DNA of 6,650 nt. Origin: Lachnospiraceae bacterium. Lineage in GTDB: Bacteria; Bacillota; Clostridia; Lachnospirales; Lachnospiraceae. The notes below the pieces were generated by a model that did no database searches, was not told the DNA's origin, and saw only the letters and a list, made by a program, of their open reading frames with translations. This document shows positions 1 through 5,948 of the stretch, piece by piece (positions within the stretch are counted from its first letter, which is position 1; every line of letters begins with the position of its first letter). A program made the translations under genes and the position numbers. Location of the stretch: NCBI GenBank assembly GCA_017473665.1, contig JAFUKK010000202.1:1-6650 (forward strand), written 5' to 3'.

Positions 1-340
1 CTCTCTCTTCTGTATCTAACTGATAGGAAGACACGCCCAAATCCAGCACAATGCCATCCACACCCTCTACACCCAGCTCATATAGAGCCGCCCGTGCATT
101 ACAATAATTATTCCTAATAATGGTTACCTGATCCTGATAGTCCTTTAACCGCTCTCCTGCAGCAGCAATTGCCGCATCATCCTGATCAAACCCATATAAA
201 TGTCCTGTGGTAAGCCGCTTTGCAATTTCCTTGGAATGTCCGCCACCACCCAAAGTACCATCCACATAGATTCCATCCGGTTTAATTTGTAATTCCTCTA
301 TGGTTTCCTGTAGCAATACCGAATAATGATTAAATTCCAT
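1..340 (-). CDS. rsmH: RsmH (MraW), 16S rRNA m4C1402 methyltransferase, N-terminal part; runs off the window
   Basis: RsmH N4-methylates C1402 of 16S rRNA in the decoding centre, using S-adenosylmethionine. The visible 113 codons begin [17 protein letters not shown], the family's typical opening. They contain the SAM-binding loop [10 protein letters not shown] (residues 27-36), the acidic DQDD after the second strand (52-55) and the signature [10 protein letters not shown] (100-109). Roughly two thirds of a usual protein of about 310 residues is missing beyond base 1. The ATG at 340-338 has a good ribosome binding site (AGGAAGG at about 346-352), which overlaps the mraZ stop codon. Only 12 nt separate mraZ and rsmH, so they are co-transcribed and probably translationally coupled. 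This is the standard start of a dcw cluster, and the next genes off the edge would be expected to be ftsL and a PBP gene (inference). Confidence 0.96.
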   Translation of the reverse strand, partial: MEFNHYSVLLQETIEELQIKPDGIYVDGTLGGGGHSKEIAKRLTTGHLYGFDQDDAAIAAAGERLKDYQDQVTIIRNNYCNARAALYELGVEGVDGIVLDLGVSSYQLDTEER

Positions 341-352
341 TTCGTATCCTTC

Positions 353-787
353 CTAGATGCTCAGTCCCAATCGCTCCATGGCAGCTGCAATTTCATCCAT
401 ATTATCTGCCAGATTGATATCATCCCATTTCTCCTTGTTCCAGATTTCGATACGGTCGCCTACGCCCACCAGTACCACATCCTTATCAAGTCCTGCAAAC
501 TCCCGCAGATTCTGGGGCACCAGGATCCTGCCCTGCTTGTCCACATCCACCTCGGATGCACCCGCCAGCAGAAAACGTGAAAAGTGTCTGGACTCCTTAT
601 TGGTCAGTGAAGGAAGCTCTTTTATCTTCATGTGAATGTCATTCCAGGCATCATTGGAGTACACAAATAAGCAGCCATCCATACCTCTTGCTACAATAAA
701 GCTTTCTCCCAGCGTATCTCGGAATTTTGAAGGTATGATTAACCTGCCTTTCACGTCCAATGTATGATTGTATTCGCCCATAAACAT
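353..787 (-). CDS. mraZ: MraZ, DNA-binding regulator of the dcw cluster
   Basis: MraZ is a ring-forming DNA-binding protein that controls its own operon. It is known as a repressor in E. coli and an activator in Mycoplasma. The 144-residue product matches the usual family length. It has two SpoVT/AbrB-like half-domains: the first around DVKGR (11-15) followed by LIIPSKFRDTL, and the second around DKQGR (83-87) followed by ILVPQNLREFAGL. The reading frame is open further upstream to 949, but I place the start at ATG 787-785 (MFMGEYNHTLD). AGGTGG lies 8 nt before it, the family starts here, and the extension would run through the promoter and terminator. A second ATG two codons later (781) is possible but has worse spacing. 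MraZ-type operator repeats stand just upstream (816-863), so autoregulation is expected. Confidence 0.96.
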   Translation of the reverse strand: MFMGEYNHTLDVKGRLIIPSKFRDTLGESFIVARGMDGCLFVYSNDAWNDIHMKIKELPSLTNKESRHFSRFLLAGASEVDVDKQGRILVPQNLREFAGLDKDVVLVGVGDRIEIWNKEKWDDINLADNMDEIAAAMERLGLSI

Positions 788-815
788 CACAATCACCACC
801 TGTCGTCCGGGGAAA

Positions 816-863
816 CCATTTTCCTCCACTTTGTGGTACTTTGCCACCACTTTCCCCCACTTT
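816..863 (-). promoter_or_regulatory. MraZ operator: five AAAGTGG-like boxes upstream of mraZ
   Basis: Reading the minus strand, AAAGTGG occurs at 863-857, 853-847 and 832-826, with degenerate copies AAAGTAC at 842-836 and AAAATGG at 822-816. The steps are 10, 11, 10 and 10 bp, one helical turn each, as expected for a multimeric ring protein contacting one face of DNA. Known MraZ sites are short direct repeats of the TGGGN or AAAGTG type with about 10-bp periodicity (established for E. coli and Mycoplasma). The array lies between the predicted transcription start (about 864) and the mraZ ribosome binding site, so it occupies the 5' leader. The third box, GTAC instead of GTGG, also makes a small inverted repeat (GTGGT...ACCAC) with the second. 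Confidence 0.82.
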
Positions 864-870
864 TGAGTTA

Positions 871-899
871 ATTTTAATATAAAAATGGGAATTTGGCAA
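871..899 (-). promoter_or_regulatory. Predicted sigma-A promoter of mraZ (P1)
   Basis: On the minus strand a -35 hexamer TTGCCA (899-894) is followed after exactly 17 nt by a -10 hexamer TAAAAT (876-871). The predicted start is near 864, giving a leader of about 77 nt to the mraZ ATG. The upstream flank is A/T-rich, as in an UP element. The same arrangement is preserved in the duplicated copy 258 bp away (1129-1157), which supports its function. Confidence 0.75.
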
Positions 900-924
900 G
901 CATTATTGTTCGGTACATTTTTCC

Positions 925-966
925 AAAAAAGCGCAAAAAAACGCCCCACAGAAGCCTGTGGGGCGT
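925..966 (-). terminator. Intrinsic terminator T1, upstream of mraZ P1
   Basis: An 11-bp perfect stem (941-951 with 956-966, core GCCCCACAG/CTGTGGGGC) closes a 4-nt loop. On the minus strand it is followed by seven T (941-935, the first being stem-paired), GCGC, then six more T (930-925). The plus-strand side lacks a T tract, so it acts on leftward transcription. It insulates mraZ P1 from anything transcribed to its right, including the second promoter at 1129-1157. Confidence 0.88.
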
Positions 967-1039
967 TAAAAGCACAATATATTGTATCGTTTTATCACCT
1001 TGTTACTACTTGTATGATTTATAAATTCTTAAAAAATTT

Positions 1040-1108
1040 TTAATTTTCTTGTGTTTTTTCCGTTTTCGGAGGCTCCACATAGGGTCCGGTATAGGAAAAC
1101 GCCTCCAC
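1040..1108 (-). pseudogene. Orphan copy of the lgt 3' end (22 codons and stop)
   Basis: On the minus strand, 1108-1040 encodes 22 residues and a TAA that align with the C-terminus of the intact lgt: the start VEAFSY and the ending TGPYVEPPKTEKTQEN. Seventeen of the 22 residues are the same and the stop codon is in the same place. It has no start codon of its own with a ribosome binding site, so it is a by-product of the 258-bp duplication, not a gene. One 20-nt run (1068-1087) is completely unchanged against lgt, while the bases just downstream are only about half conserved. Confidence 0.85.
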
Positions 1109-1121
1109 TTTTCCCCACTTT
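1105..1121 (-). promoter_or_regulatory. Two MraZ-type boxes downstream of P2
   Basis: Two AAAGTGG elements on the minus strand (1121-1115 and 1111-1105) are spaced 10 bp apart. They correspond exactly to the first two boxes of the mraZ operator under the 258-bp offset. The remaining boxes fall outside the duplicated unit and are absent here. Two boxes may bind MraZ more weakly than five (inference). Confidence 0.6.
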
Positions 1122-1128
1122 TGAGTTA

Positions 1129-1157
1129 ATTCTAATATAAATTTGGGAATTTGGCAA
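1129..1157 (-). promoter_or_regulatory. Orphan duplicate of the mraZ promoter (P2)
   Basis: On the minus strand, TTGCCA (1157-1152) and TAGAAT (1134-1129) are separated by 17 nt. The -35 is identical to P1 and the -10 differs by one base, with the key T, A and final T positions kept. P2 sits upstream of no intact gene, and terminator T1 lies between it and mraZ. Confidence 0.6.
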
Positions 1158-1182
1158 GAAAAATTCTTCGGTACATTTTTCC

Positions 1183-1223
1183 AAAAAGGGCATAAAAATA
1201 GCCCCACAGCTACCTGTGGGGCT
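1183..1223 (-). terminator. Intrinsic terminator T2, end of the prkC-lgt operon
   Basis: A 10-bp stem (1200-1209 with 1214-1223, core GCCCCACAG/CTGTGGGGC) with loop CTAC is followed on the minus strand by TATTTTTATGCCCTTTTT. It begins 75 nt after the lgt stop codon. The core stem is identical to T1 while loop and flanks have changed, as expected if the hairpin is under selection. The 1224-1297 trailer between lgt and T2 is A/T-rich. It holds only a small dyad, ACACAA-CATC-TTGTGT (1230-1245), matching a weaker dyad at 974-985. Confidence 0.87.
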
Positions 1224-1297
1224 CAAAATACACAACATCTTGTGTTGTATTTCTTTCCATTCACTAATTATATGATTTATAATTTCTTAAACTTTTT

Positions 1298-2221
1298 TTA
1301 ATTTTCTTCAGATTTTGTATCCTTAGGAGGCTCCACATAGGGTCCCGCATAGGAAAATGCCTCCACCCGGCCCTTTTTGATGCGCACGCGTACTACTATC
1401 TCTCCCACTATTGCAATGGTCACGCAAGTCAGTGCCACCACCTGGGATACTGCAATAGAGGTGCCGGGTACCAGAAGTTGGTCCGTACGTAAACTCTCCA
1501 CCCAGAATCTGCCCAAACCGTATCCACCTAAATACAGCAGGCAAATCTCCCCATGGAATTTCTTGTGCCGTCTGTAGAGCAGCAATAATACCAAAAGAAG
1601 CAAATTCCAAAGACTTTCATACAGAAAGGTAGGATGCACCTGAATATAATTGGCTCCTGCCTCAATGTGGGAGGCTATATTATCCGTAATCTCATGGGAA
1701 CGTACCGCATCAATGGGTAATCTCATGGCCAACAGCCCGTCTGAGTATTCTCCGAAGGCTTCCCTGTTCATAAAGTTACCCCAGCGTCCCAGACACTGTC
1801 CCAGAATCAGTCCCAGCACACCACTGTCACCAATTTGAAGGGCTCTTACCTTCTTTAGTTTGCTAAAAACAAACAGTGTCAGGAATGCACCGATGACCCC
1901 ACCATAGATAGCCATACCACCATTTCTGGTATTAAATATACTCAGCAGGTCATCTTTGTACAAATCCCAGGAAAATGCAACATAATATAATCTGGCTCCG
2001 ATGATGGAGAATATTACGGCATATATGGCAAAATCCCATATCACCTCAGGATTTAATCCCATTTTCTTTGCATCCCATGCGGCCAACCAGATTCCCAGCA
2101 TAATACCAATACCGATGATAAGACCATAAAATGCGATTTTAAAACCAAATACCTCAAAGAAACGGGGTACGTTTTCAAAATAGATTCCCAAATTGGGAAA
2201 TGCAATATCCATTGTGTTCAT
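1298..2221 (-). CDS. lgt: Lgt, phosphatidylglycerol-prolipoprotein diacylglyceryl transferase
   Basis: Lgt is the membrane enzyme that moves diacylglycerol from phosphatidylglycerol to the lipobox cysteine of prolipoproteins, the first step of lipoprotein maturation. The 307-residue product has several hydrophobic spans (for example about 28-49, 64-84, 104-120, 130-145, 204-216, 226-240 and 257-278). Family motifs visible are GARLYY (75-80), the signature GQCLGRWGNFMNREAFG (141-157), HPTFLYES (196-203) and GRFWVESLRTD (237-247). At the place where E. coli has the functionally important His103 in GGMSFHGG, this protein has Tyr106 (GGMAIYGG), a variant I believe is common in Gram-positive homologues. 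Start ATG 2221 has AAAGGG 7 nt upstream. The gene follows ychF by 49 nt and is the last of the operon. Its final 19 codons lie inside the tandem duplication. Confidence 0.97.
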   Translation of the reverse strand: MNTMDIAFPNLGIYFENVPRFFEVFGFKIAFYGLIIGIGIMLGIWLAAWDAKKMGLNPEVIWDFAIYAVIFSIIGARLYYVAFSWDLYKDDLLSIFNTRNGGMAIYGGVIGAFLTLFVFSKLKKVRALQIGDSGVLGLILGQCLGRWGNFMNREAFGEYSDGLLAMRLPIDAVRSHEITDNIASHIEAGANYIQVHPTFLYESLWNLLLLVLLLLYRRHKKFHGEICLLYLGGYGLGRFWVESLRTDQLLVPGTSIAVSQVVALTCVTIAIVGEIVVRVRIKKGRVEAFSYAGPYVEPPKDTKSEEN

Positions 2222-2270
2222 CTGCTATCCCTTTCTAACTCCCTCTTTCTCAAAGGAAAATCCCTAAAAA

Positions 2271-3368
2271 CTATACATTAAAGCGGAACAGAATCACATC
2301 TCCATCCTGTACCACATATTCTTTTCCTTCCATACCCACCAGGCCCTTTTCTCTGGCTGCTGCCAGGGAACCGTGCTCCAGCAAATCCTTATAATTGACA
2401 ACTTCAGCCTTGATAAATCCTCTCTCAAAGTCTGAATGAATCTTACCTGCTGCCTGAGGGGCCTTAGTACCGATTTTGATGGTCCAGGCTCTGGTCTCAT
2501 CCTCTCCGGCGGTCAAATAGGACATCAGTCCCAGCAGAGAATAGCTGGCAGCAATGAGCTTTTCCAGGCCGGACTGGGCAATCCCCAGATCTTCCAAAAA
2601 CATTGCCTTTTCATCGTCATCCAGTTCTGCAATCTCCTGCTCAATCTGTGCACAAATAACAAACACTTCACTACCCTCACCGGCAGCAAACTCTCTTACC
2701 TTACCCACCATTTCATTGGACTGTCCGTCATCTGCCAAATCATCCTCTGCCACATTAGCCGCATAAATCACCGGCTTATAGGTGAGCAGATTGTAACCAC
2801 GCAAAATGGCCAGTTCATCCTCATCATCCACTTCCAGGCTCTTAGCCATCTTACCTGCTTCCAGATGCTCCTTAATACGAGCTAACAGTGCCTCCTCCTT
2901 TGCCAGGGTCTTGTCCATACGGGCAGCCTTAACTACTTTTGCATTTCTTCTTTCCAAAATCTCTAAATCAGAAAAAATAAGCTCCAGATTAATGGTTTCA
3001 ATATCACGCAAAGGATCCACGCTGCCATCCACATGAATCACATTGGTATCCTCAAAGCAACGTACCACATGTACAATAGCATCCACCTCACGGATGTTGC
3101 TCAAAAACTGGTTACCCAGACCTTCACCTTTGGATGCACCTTTTACCAAGCCTGCAATATCCACAAATTCAATAACTGCAGGGGTCACCTTTTTGGATTT
3201 GTACATATCCCCCAACAGCTTTAATCTCTCATCGGGCACAGCCACGATACCCACATTGGGGTCAATGGTACAGAAAGGGTAATTGGCAGACTCTGCTCCT
3301 GCCTTGGTTAATGAGTTAAATAAGGTGCTCTTTCCCACATTGGGAAGACCTACAATTCCTAATTTCAT
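2271..3368 (-). CDS. ychF: YchF (Obg-like ATPase, OLA1 family), ribosome-associated
   Basis: YchF is a universally conserved P-loop protein of the Obg family that binds ribosomes and hydrolyses ATP in preference to GTP. It is linked to translation and stress control. The 365 residues are the normal length. Visible parts: Walker [10 protein letters not shown] (7-15); [11 protein letters not shown] (30-40) in the switch I region; G3 motif [16 protein letters not shown] (70-85); a helical, charged coiled-coil arm at about 130-185; NVAE (205-208), where GTPases have NKxD, which explains the ATP preference; and a C-terminal TGS domain (about 282-364) with the hallmark [11 protein letters not shown] (313-323). 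The start ATG is preceded by AAAGGAG at 7-nt spacing. It follows the glycosyltransferase gene by 27 nt, so it is co-transcribed. Confidence 0.98.
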   Translation of the reverse strand: MKLGIVGLPNVGKSTLFNSLTKAGAESANYPFCTIDPNVGIVAVPDERLKLLGDMYKSKKVTPAVIEFVDIAGLVKGASKGEGLGNQFLSNIREVDAIVHVVRCFEDTNVIHVDGSVDPLRDIETINLELIFSDLEILERRNAKVVKAARMDKTLAKEEALLARIKEHLEAGKMAKSLEVDDEDELAILRGYNLLTYKPVIYAANVAEDDLADDGQSNEMVGKVREFAAGEGSEVFVICAQIEQEIAELDDDEKAMFLEDLGIAQSGLEKLIAASYSLLGLMSYLTAGEDETRAWTIKIGTKAPQAAGKIHSDFERGFIKAEVVNYKDLLEHGSLAAAREKGLVGMEGKEYVVQDGDVILFRFNV

Positions 3369-3395
3369 AATAGTTCTCCTTTATCTTACAATTAT

Positions 3396-4961
3396 CTAAT
3401 TCATTTCAGAAATCTTTACTACAACGGTGCCATCCACATACATTATGGAGCCCCTCTCCGGGTAGCAGGGCATCTGTTGCACTCGCTCGTCCCGATCACT
3501 CATCTGTGTGGTAAGCATCTCCACATTCATTATATATTTTAAATATGGATGGTAAGTACCTTCATATGTAAGTGACGTTTTCCCCATGCCCAAGGGCAAA
3601 ATATCCTTAAATGCTTCCGGTTGCGCAATATAAGGATTTCTCTCAAAGGAACCATAAAAAGCAACAGGGGTCTGACCGGGGATATACCCTTCCAGTGTCT
3701 CTATCTCTTGCACAATGCGTGTCAGCCGCGACAATGTTGCCTTATCCTGTAACTCCTTTTTTAAATATACTTGATTGGAATACACAATATTGGCCCAAGT
3801 CAATACAGCCAGCAGCCCTAATACCCCTACCCGGAATACGGTTACAGGGCGAACAGACACCTCACATTGCTCTTTCGGTTCCATGTCGTCTGCAGCTTTC
3901 ACTGCCAGAATATACACCAAACCAAAAGCATACATCATCAGTGTATGCTGCATTCCCTTTGTCAGCAGGGAAACAAAATTGATTCCCAAGGGAAATACCA
4001 ATATTATTAACACTTGTAACAATCTATGCCAAAGGGCAGTGTTTCTTTTCAGATTTAAACCAATCAGCAACACCACCGTTATCACACATACTGCAACATT
4101 ACAAAACCGCTGGATATAAACCCAGAATATACTTAGGTCAATCCCTCGGAAAGATACTGTGGCGAAAGAAGCTACTTCCCAAAAATAACGCAATACATTC
4201 CCGTAGGTATCCGCTATAACTGTCCACAGCGAGACAGTGGAATAGTCTCCAATATCCGACAATCCGTTATAAGAATCTGCTGTCCATATACCGAATACAT
4301 TCTGGAATAACTTCCATACCGCAATGTATATTACAGCTGCCCCCAAAAAAGCAAAAAAATACTTTAAAACACTACTAACGATACTTTTAAATTCCGGCCC
4401 CTTCTGCATCCGGAAAATGTAATATATCATTACCAAACCAATGGAAACACAAATATAGGCCTGATAGGTTCCCATGGACATTCCCAGCGTAAAAGCTCCC
4501 ACTATGATATAAAGGGGCTTACTCTTATGGATGAGCCATACACCGGCTACAGCCAGAAACAGTGCAATGAAATACAAATCAGCATACCCTATATAGGTAG
4601 CATTGGTAGCTGTGACCGTCACATTACAGGTCATCACCGCACTTACTGCAATAACAGAAACCAACCTTTTTATCTCAAGAAAATCCACCACCAAATAGAC
4701 AGACAGCCCCATGAAGAACAACGAAATAACACAAATAAGATAGGAGCTCTCCAAGCTTCCACGCAACATTATCAATATAGGCTGTACAAATCTTCCCAAT
4801 GCGATCTCCCACGCCGCATCATTTTGATATACTGTTATCAGGGAATCACCGGAAAATGCCGTATTCATGAAACGATAGCCGTGAGCCAGCACAAAAAACA
4901 AGGCTGTAAATCCAAAAGCAGCTAAAAATTTTTCTTTTTTAGATTCCAATTGTCTGAACAT
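3396..4961 (-). CDS. GtrII-like polytopic membrane glycosyltransferase (GT-C type)
   Basis: This 521-residue membrane protein resembles the GtrII (Glucos_trans_II) family, which moves a sugar from a polyprenyl-phosphate donor onto surface glycans. The real donor and acceptor cannot be told from sequence. After a basic N-terminus there is a first membrane span (about 13-28). An extracytoplasmic loop follows with acidic residues, SGDSL (37-41) and YQNDAAWEIALGRF (45-58), where the catalytic acidic residue of GT-C enzymes is expected. About nine more spans run to about 395. A soluble C-terminal domain (400-521) ends MPCYPERGSIMYVDGTVVVKIS, as in GtrII-like proteins. I chose ATG 4961 (AAAGGA upstream, about 9-10 nt). 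An in-frame GTG at 4979 with AGGA 7 nt before it would add six residues. It lies 36 nt after rsgA and 27 nt before ychF, an unusual position for a surface-glycan gene. Confidence 0.82.
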   Translation of the reverse strand: MFRQLESKKEKFLAAFGFTALFFVLAHGYRFMNTAFSGDSLITVYQNDAAWEIALGRFVQPILIMLRGSLESSYLICVISLFFMGLSVYLVVDFLEIKRLVSVIAVSAVMTCNVTVTATNATYIGYADLYFIALFLAVAGVWLIHKSKPLYIIVGAFTLGMSMGTYQAYICVSIGLVMIYYIFRMQKGPEFKSIVSSVLKYFFAFLGAAVIYIAVWKLFQNVFGIWTADSYNGLSDIGDYSTVSLWTVIADTYGNVLRYFWEVASFATVSFRGIDLSIFWVYIQRFCNVAVCVITVVLLIGLNLKRNTALWHRLLQVLIILVFPLGINFVSLLTKGMQHTLMMYAFGLVYILAVKAADDMEPKEQCEVSVRPVTVFRVGVLGLLAVLTWANIVYSNQVYLKKELQDKATLSRLTRIVQEIETLEGYIPGQTPVAFYGSFERNPYIAQPEAFKDILPLGMGKTSLTYEGTYHPYLKYIMNVEMLTTQMSDRDERVQQMPCYPERGSIMYVDGTVVVKISEMN

Positions 4962-4997
4962 TCTTTTGTTTCCTTTCACAGCCTTATCCTACAATGT

Positions 4998-5945
4998 CTA
5001 TTTCTCTTCTTTTCCCTTCTTTTTGGAAATAGCGATTTTACCTTTGTACGGATTTATATTCTTTAACTCCTCATATAAGAGACAGTAATTCTCGTATCTC
5101 TCCCGGCTGATATGGCCTTCTGCCACAGCATCCCTAACCCCACATACAGGCTCCTGAATATGGGAACATCCGGCAAATTTGCAGTATTGTTCTTCTCGCA
5201 CCAGCTCCGGAAAAAAGCTTGCCAACTCCTCCTTCTCCATATCAAAAAGAGACAGTGAGCTAAAGCCCGGGGTATCCAAGATATACGTATCCTCGGATAT
5301 GGCAATCAATTCCGAATGCCTGGTAGTATGTTTACCACGTTCAATCTTGGTGCTGATAACACCGGTCTCCATCACTTTGTTGTGCTGCAAACAGTTGATC
5401 AGGGAAGACTTGCCCACCCCGCTGGGACCTGCCACCGTAGTAGTCTTTCCCTTCAAAAGGGCCAACAACTCTTCCATACTGCTTTCCGCTCCTTCTGCTG
5501 ACCGGGCCCATGCTCTGGCGCTGACTTGAAGCGTACGATAACCACAGTTACGATAAATCTCCTCATAACGCTGTCCCGCGCCCTCTTCATCAATGTCCAT
5601 TTTATTGAAACAGATGATACTGGGAATCCCCTGCTGCTCCATCATAATGAGGAAACGATCCAACAGATTCAGATTGGGCTGAGGCTTCACAATGGAAAAA
5701 ATCACCAGTGCCTGGTCCACATTTGCCACCGCCGGCCTTATGAGTTCACTGGTGCGGGGAAGCAACTTGCGTATATTGCCCAAATGTTTTTCCGGGTCCA
5801 ATATCTCCAATTCCACATTATCTCCCACCAGAGGTTTCCTGCCATCCTTGCGGAATACACCCTTGGCCTTGCACTCGTATCTATTATTGTCTGCCGTGTG
5901 TACATAGTAAAACCCGGCAATTCCTTTCACTATTTTCCCCTGCAT
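4998..5945 (-). CDS. rsgA: RsgA (YloQ/CpgA), small-subunit biogenesis GTPase
   Basis: RsgA is a circularly permuted GTPase that acts in late maturation of the 30S subunit, with its GTPase activity stimulated by the subunit. The 315 residues show an N-terminal OB-fold (about 1-70). The G motifs then come in permuted order: G4 NKMD (114-117), G5 SAR (142-144), G1 GPSGVGKSS (173-181), G2 TTRH (207-210) and G3 DTPG (224-227). The C-terminal zinc-binding domain has Cys255, Cys260, His262 and Cys268. The tail is lysine-rich (KKKGKEEK). ATG 5945 lies 3 nt after the kinase stop codon, with only a modest GAGAG ribosome binding site inside the kinase gene, so translational coupling is likely. In B. subtilis the homologue CpgA lies next to PrkC and is phosphorylated by it, so this pairing probably has the same meaning here. 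Confidence 0.98.
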   Translation of the reverse strand: MQGKIVKGIAGFYYVHTADNNRYECKAKGVFRKDGRKPLVGDNVELEILDPEKHLGNIRKLLPRTSELIRPAVANVDQALVIFSIVKPQPNLNLLDRFLIMMEQQGIPSIICFNKMDIDEEGAGQRYEEIYRNCGYRTLQVSARAWARSAEGAESSMEELLALLKGKTTTVAGPSGVGKSSLINCLQHNKVMETGVISTKIERGKHTTRHSELIAISEDTYILDTPGFSSLSLFDMEKEELASFFPELVREEQYCKFAGCSHIQEPVCGVRDAVAEGHISRERYENYCLLYEELKNINPYKGKIAISKKKGKEEK

Positions 5946-5948
5946 AAA

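Larger units (their letters stand above)
843..1100. repeat. 258-bp tandem direct repeat, copy A (mraZ-proximal)
   Basis: This segment aligns base for base with 1101-1358 at a constant offset of 258 with no net gap. By hand count about 201 of 258 positions match (78%). Identity is uneven: about 91% across the promoter and first boxes (843-900), and about 65% across 961-1020. The junction sequence GCCTCCAC (1101-1108) also occurs in lgt at 1359-1366 and nearly so at 843-850 (GCCACCAC), which looks like short homology used in the original duplication. There is no transposase and there are no terminal inverted repeats, so it is not an insertion sequence. Confidence 0.9.
934..1122 (-). ncRNA. Predicted short transcript from the orphan promoter P2 to terminator T1
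   Basis: This is an inferred RNA of roughly 190 nt. Its start is estimated about 7 nt past the -10 box at 1134-1129 and its end in the T tract of T1. It would contain two MraZ boxes, the orphan lgt tail, an A/T-rich stretch with the 12-nt palindrome ACAATATATTGT (974-985) and the strong T1 hairpin. I see no start codon with a sensibly spaced ribosome binding site. The nearest ATG, within the lgt tail, gives 24 lysine-rich residues but lies about 21 nt from AGTGGAGG. It may be a regulatory RNA or only a transcriptional dead end. Confidence 0.3.
1101..1358. repeat. 258-bp tandem direct repeat, copy B (lgt-proximal, includes the real lgt 3' end)
   Basis: This is the partner of 843-1100. It comprises, from right to left, the last 19 codons and stop of lgt, its 3' trailer, terminator T2, promoter P2 and two MraZ boxes. 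Because it includes the true lgt end, the duplicated unit must have spanned the lgt/mraZ boundary and been repeated in place. The number of substitutions shows it is not a recent event or an assembly artefact. Confidence 0.9.

Noticed and set aside
788..949. N-terminal extension of MraZ by 54 codons (frame open from 949)
   Set aside because: The extension would translate through the T1 hairpin, the -35 and -10 boxes and the operator. The ATG at 787 has a ribosome binding site and gives the normal family length. The equivalent frame is also open in copy B (about 1207 to 1040, ending in the lgt tail), but that follows from the gap-free duplication.
1029..1238. 69-codon minus-strand frame in the lgt-mraZ gap
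   Set aside because: It crosses terminator T2, promoter P2 and the orphan lgt tail in a different frame from lgt, so it is incidental.
843..1358. Insertion sequence, MITE or CRISPR as the cause of the repeats
   Set aside because: There are two direct copies only, with no terminal inverted repeats, no target-site duplication, no transposase and no spacer-repeat pattern. Short homology at the junction fits a simple tandem duplication.
2222..2270. Separate promoter or terminator between ychF and lgt
   Set aside because: The 49-nt gap has no hairpin and no convincing pair of -35 and -10 boxes, only the lgt ribosome binding site, so lgt is taken as part of the upstream operon.
2436..2885. 149-codon plus-strand frame opposite ychF
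   Set aside because: It is a shadow of a strongly conserved gene on the other strand, with no plausible start signal and no recognisable motif.
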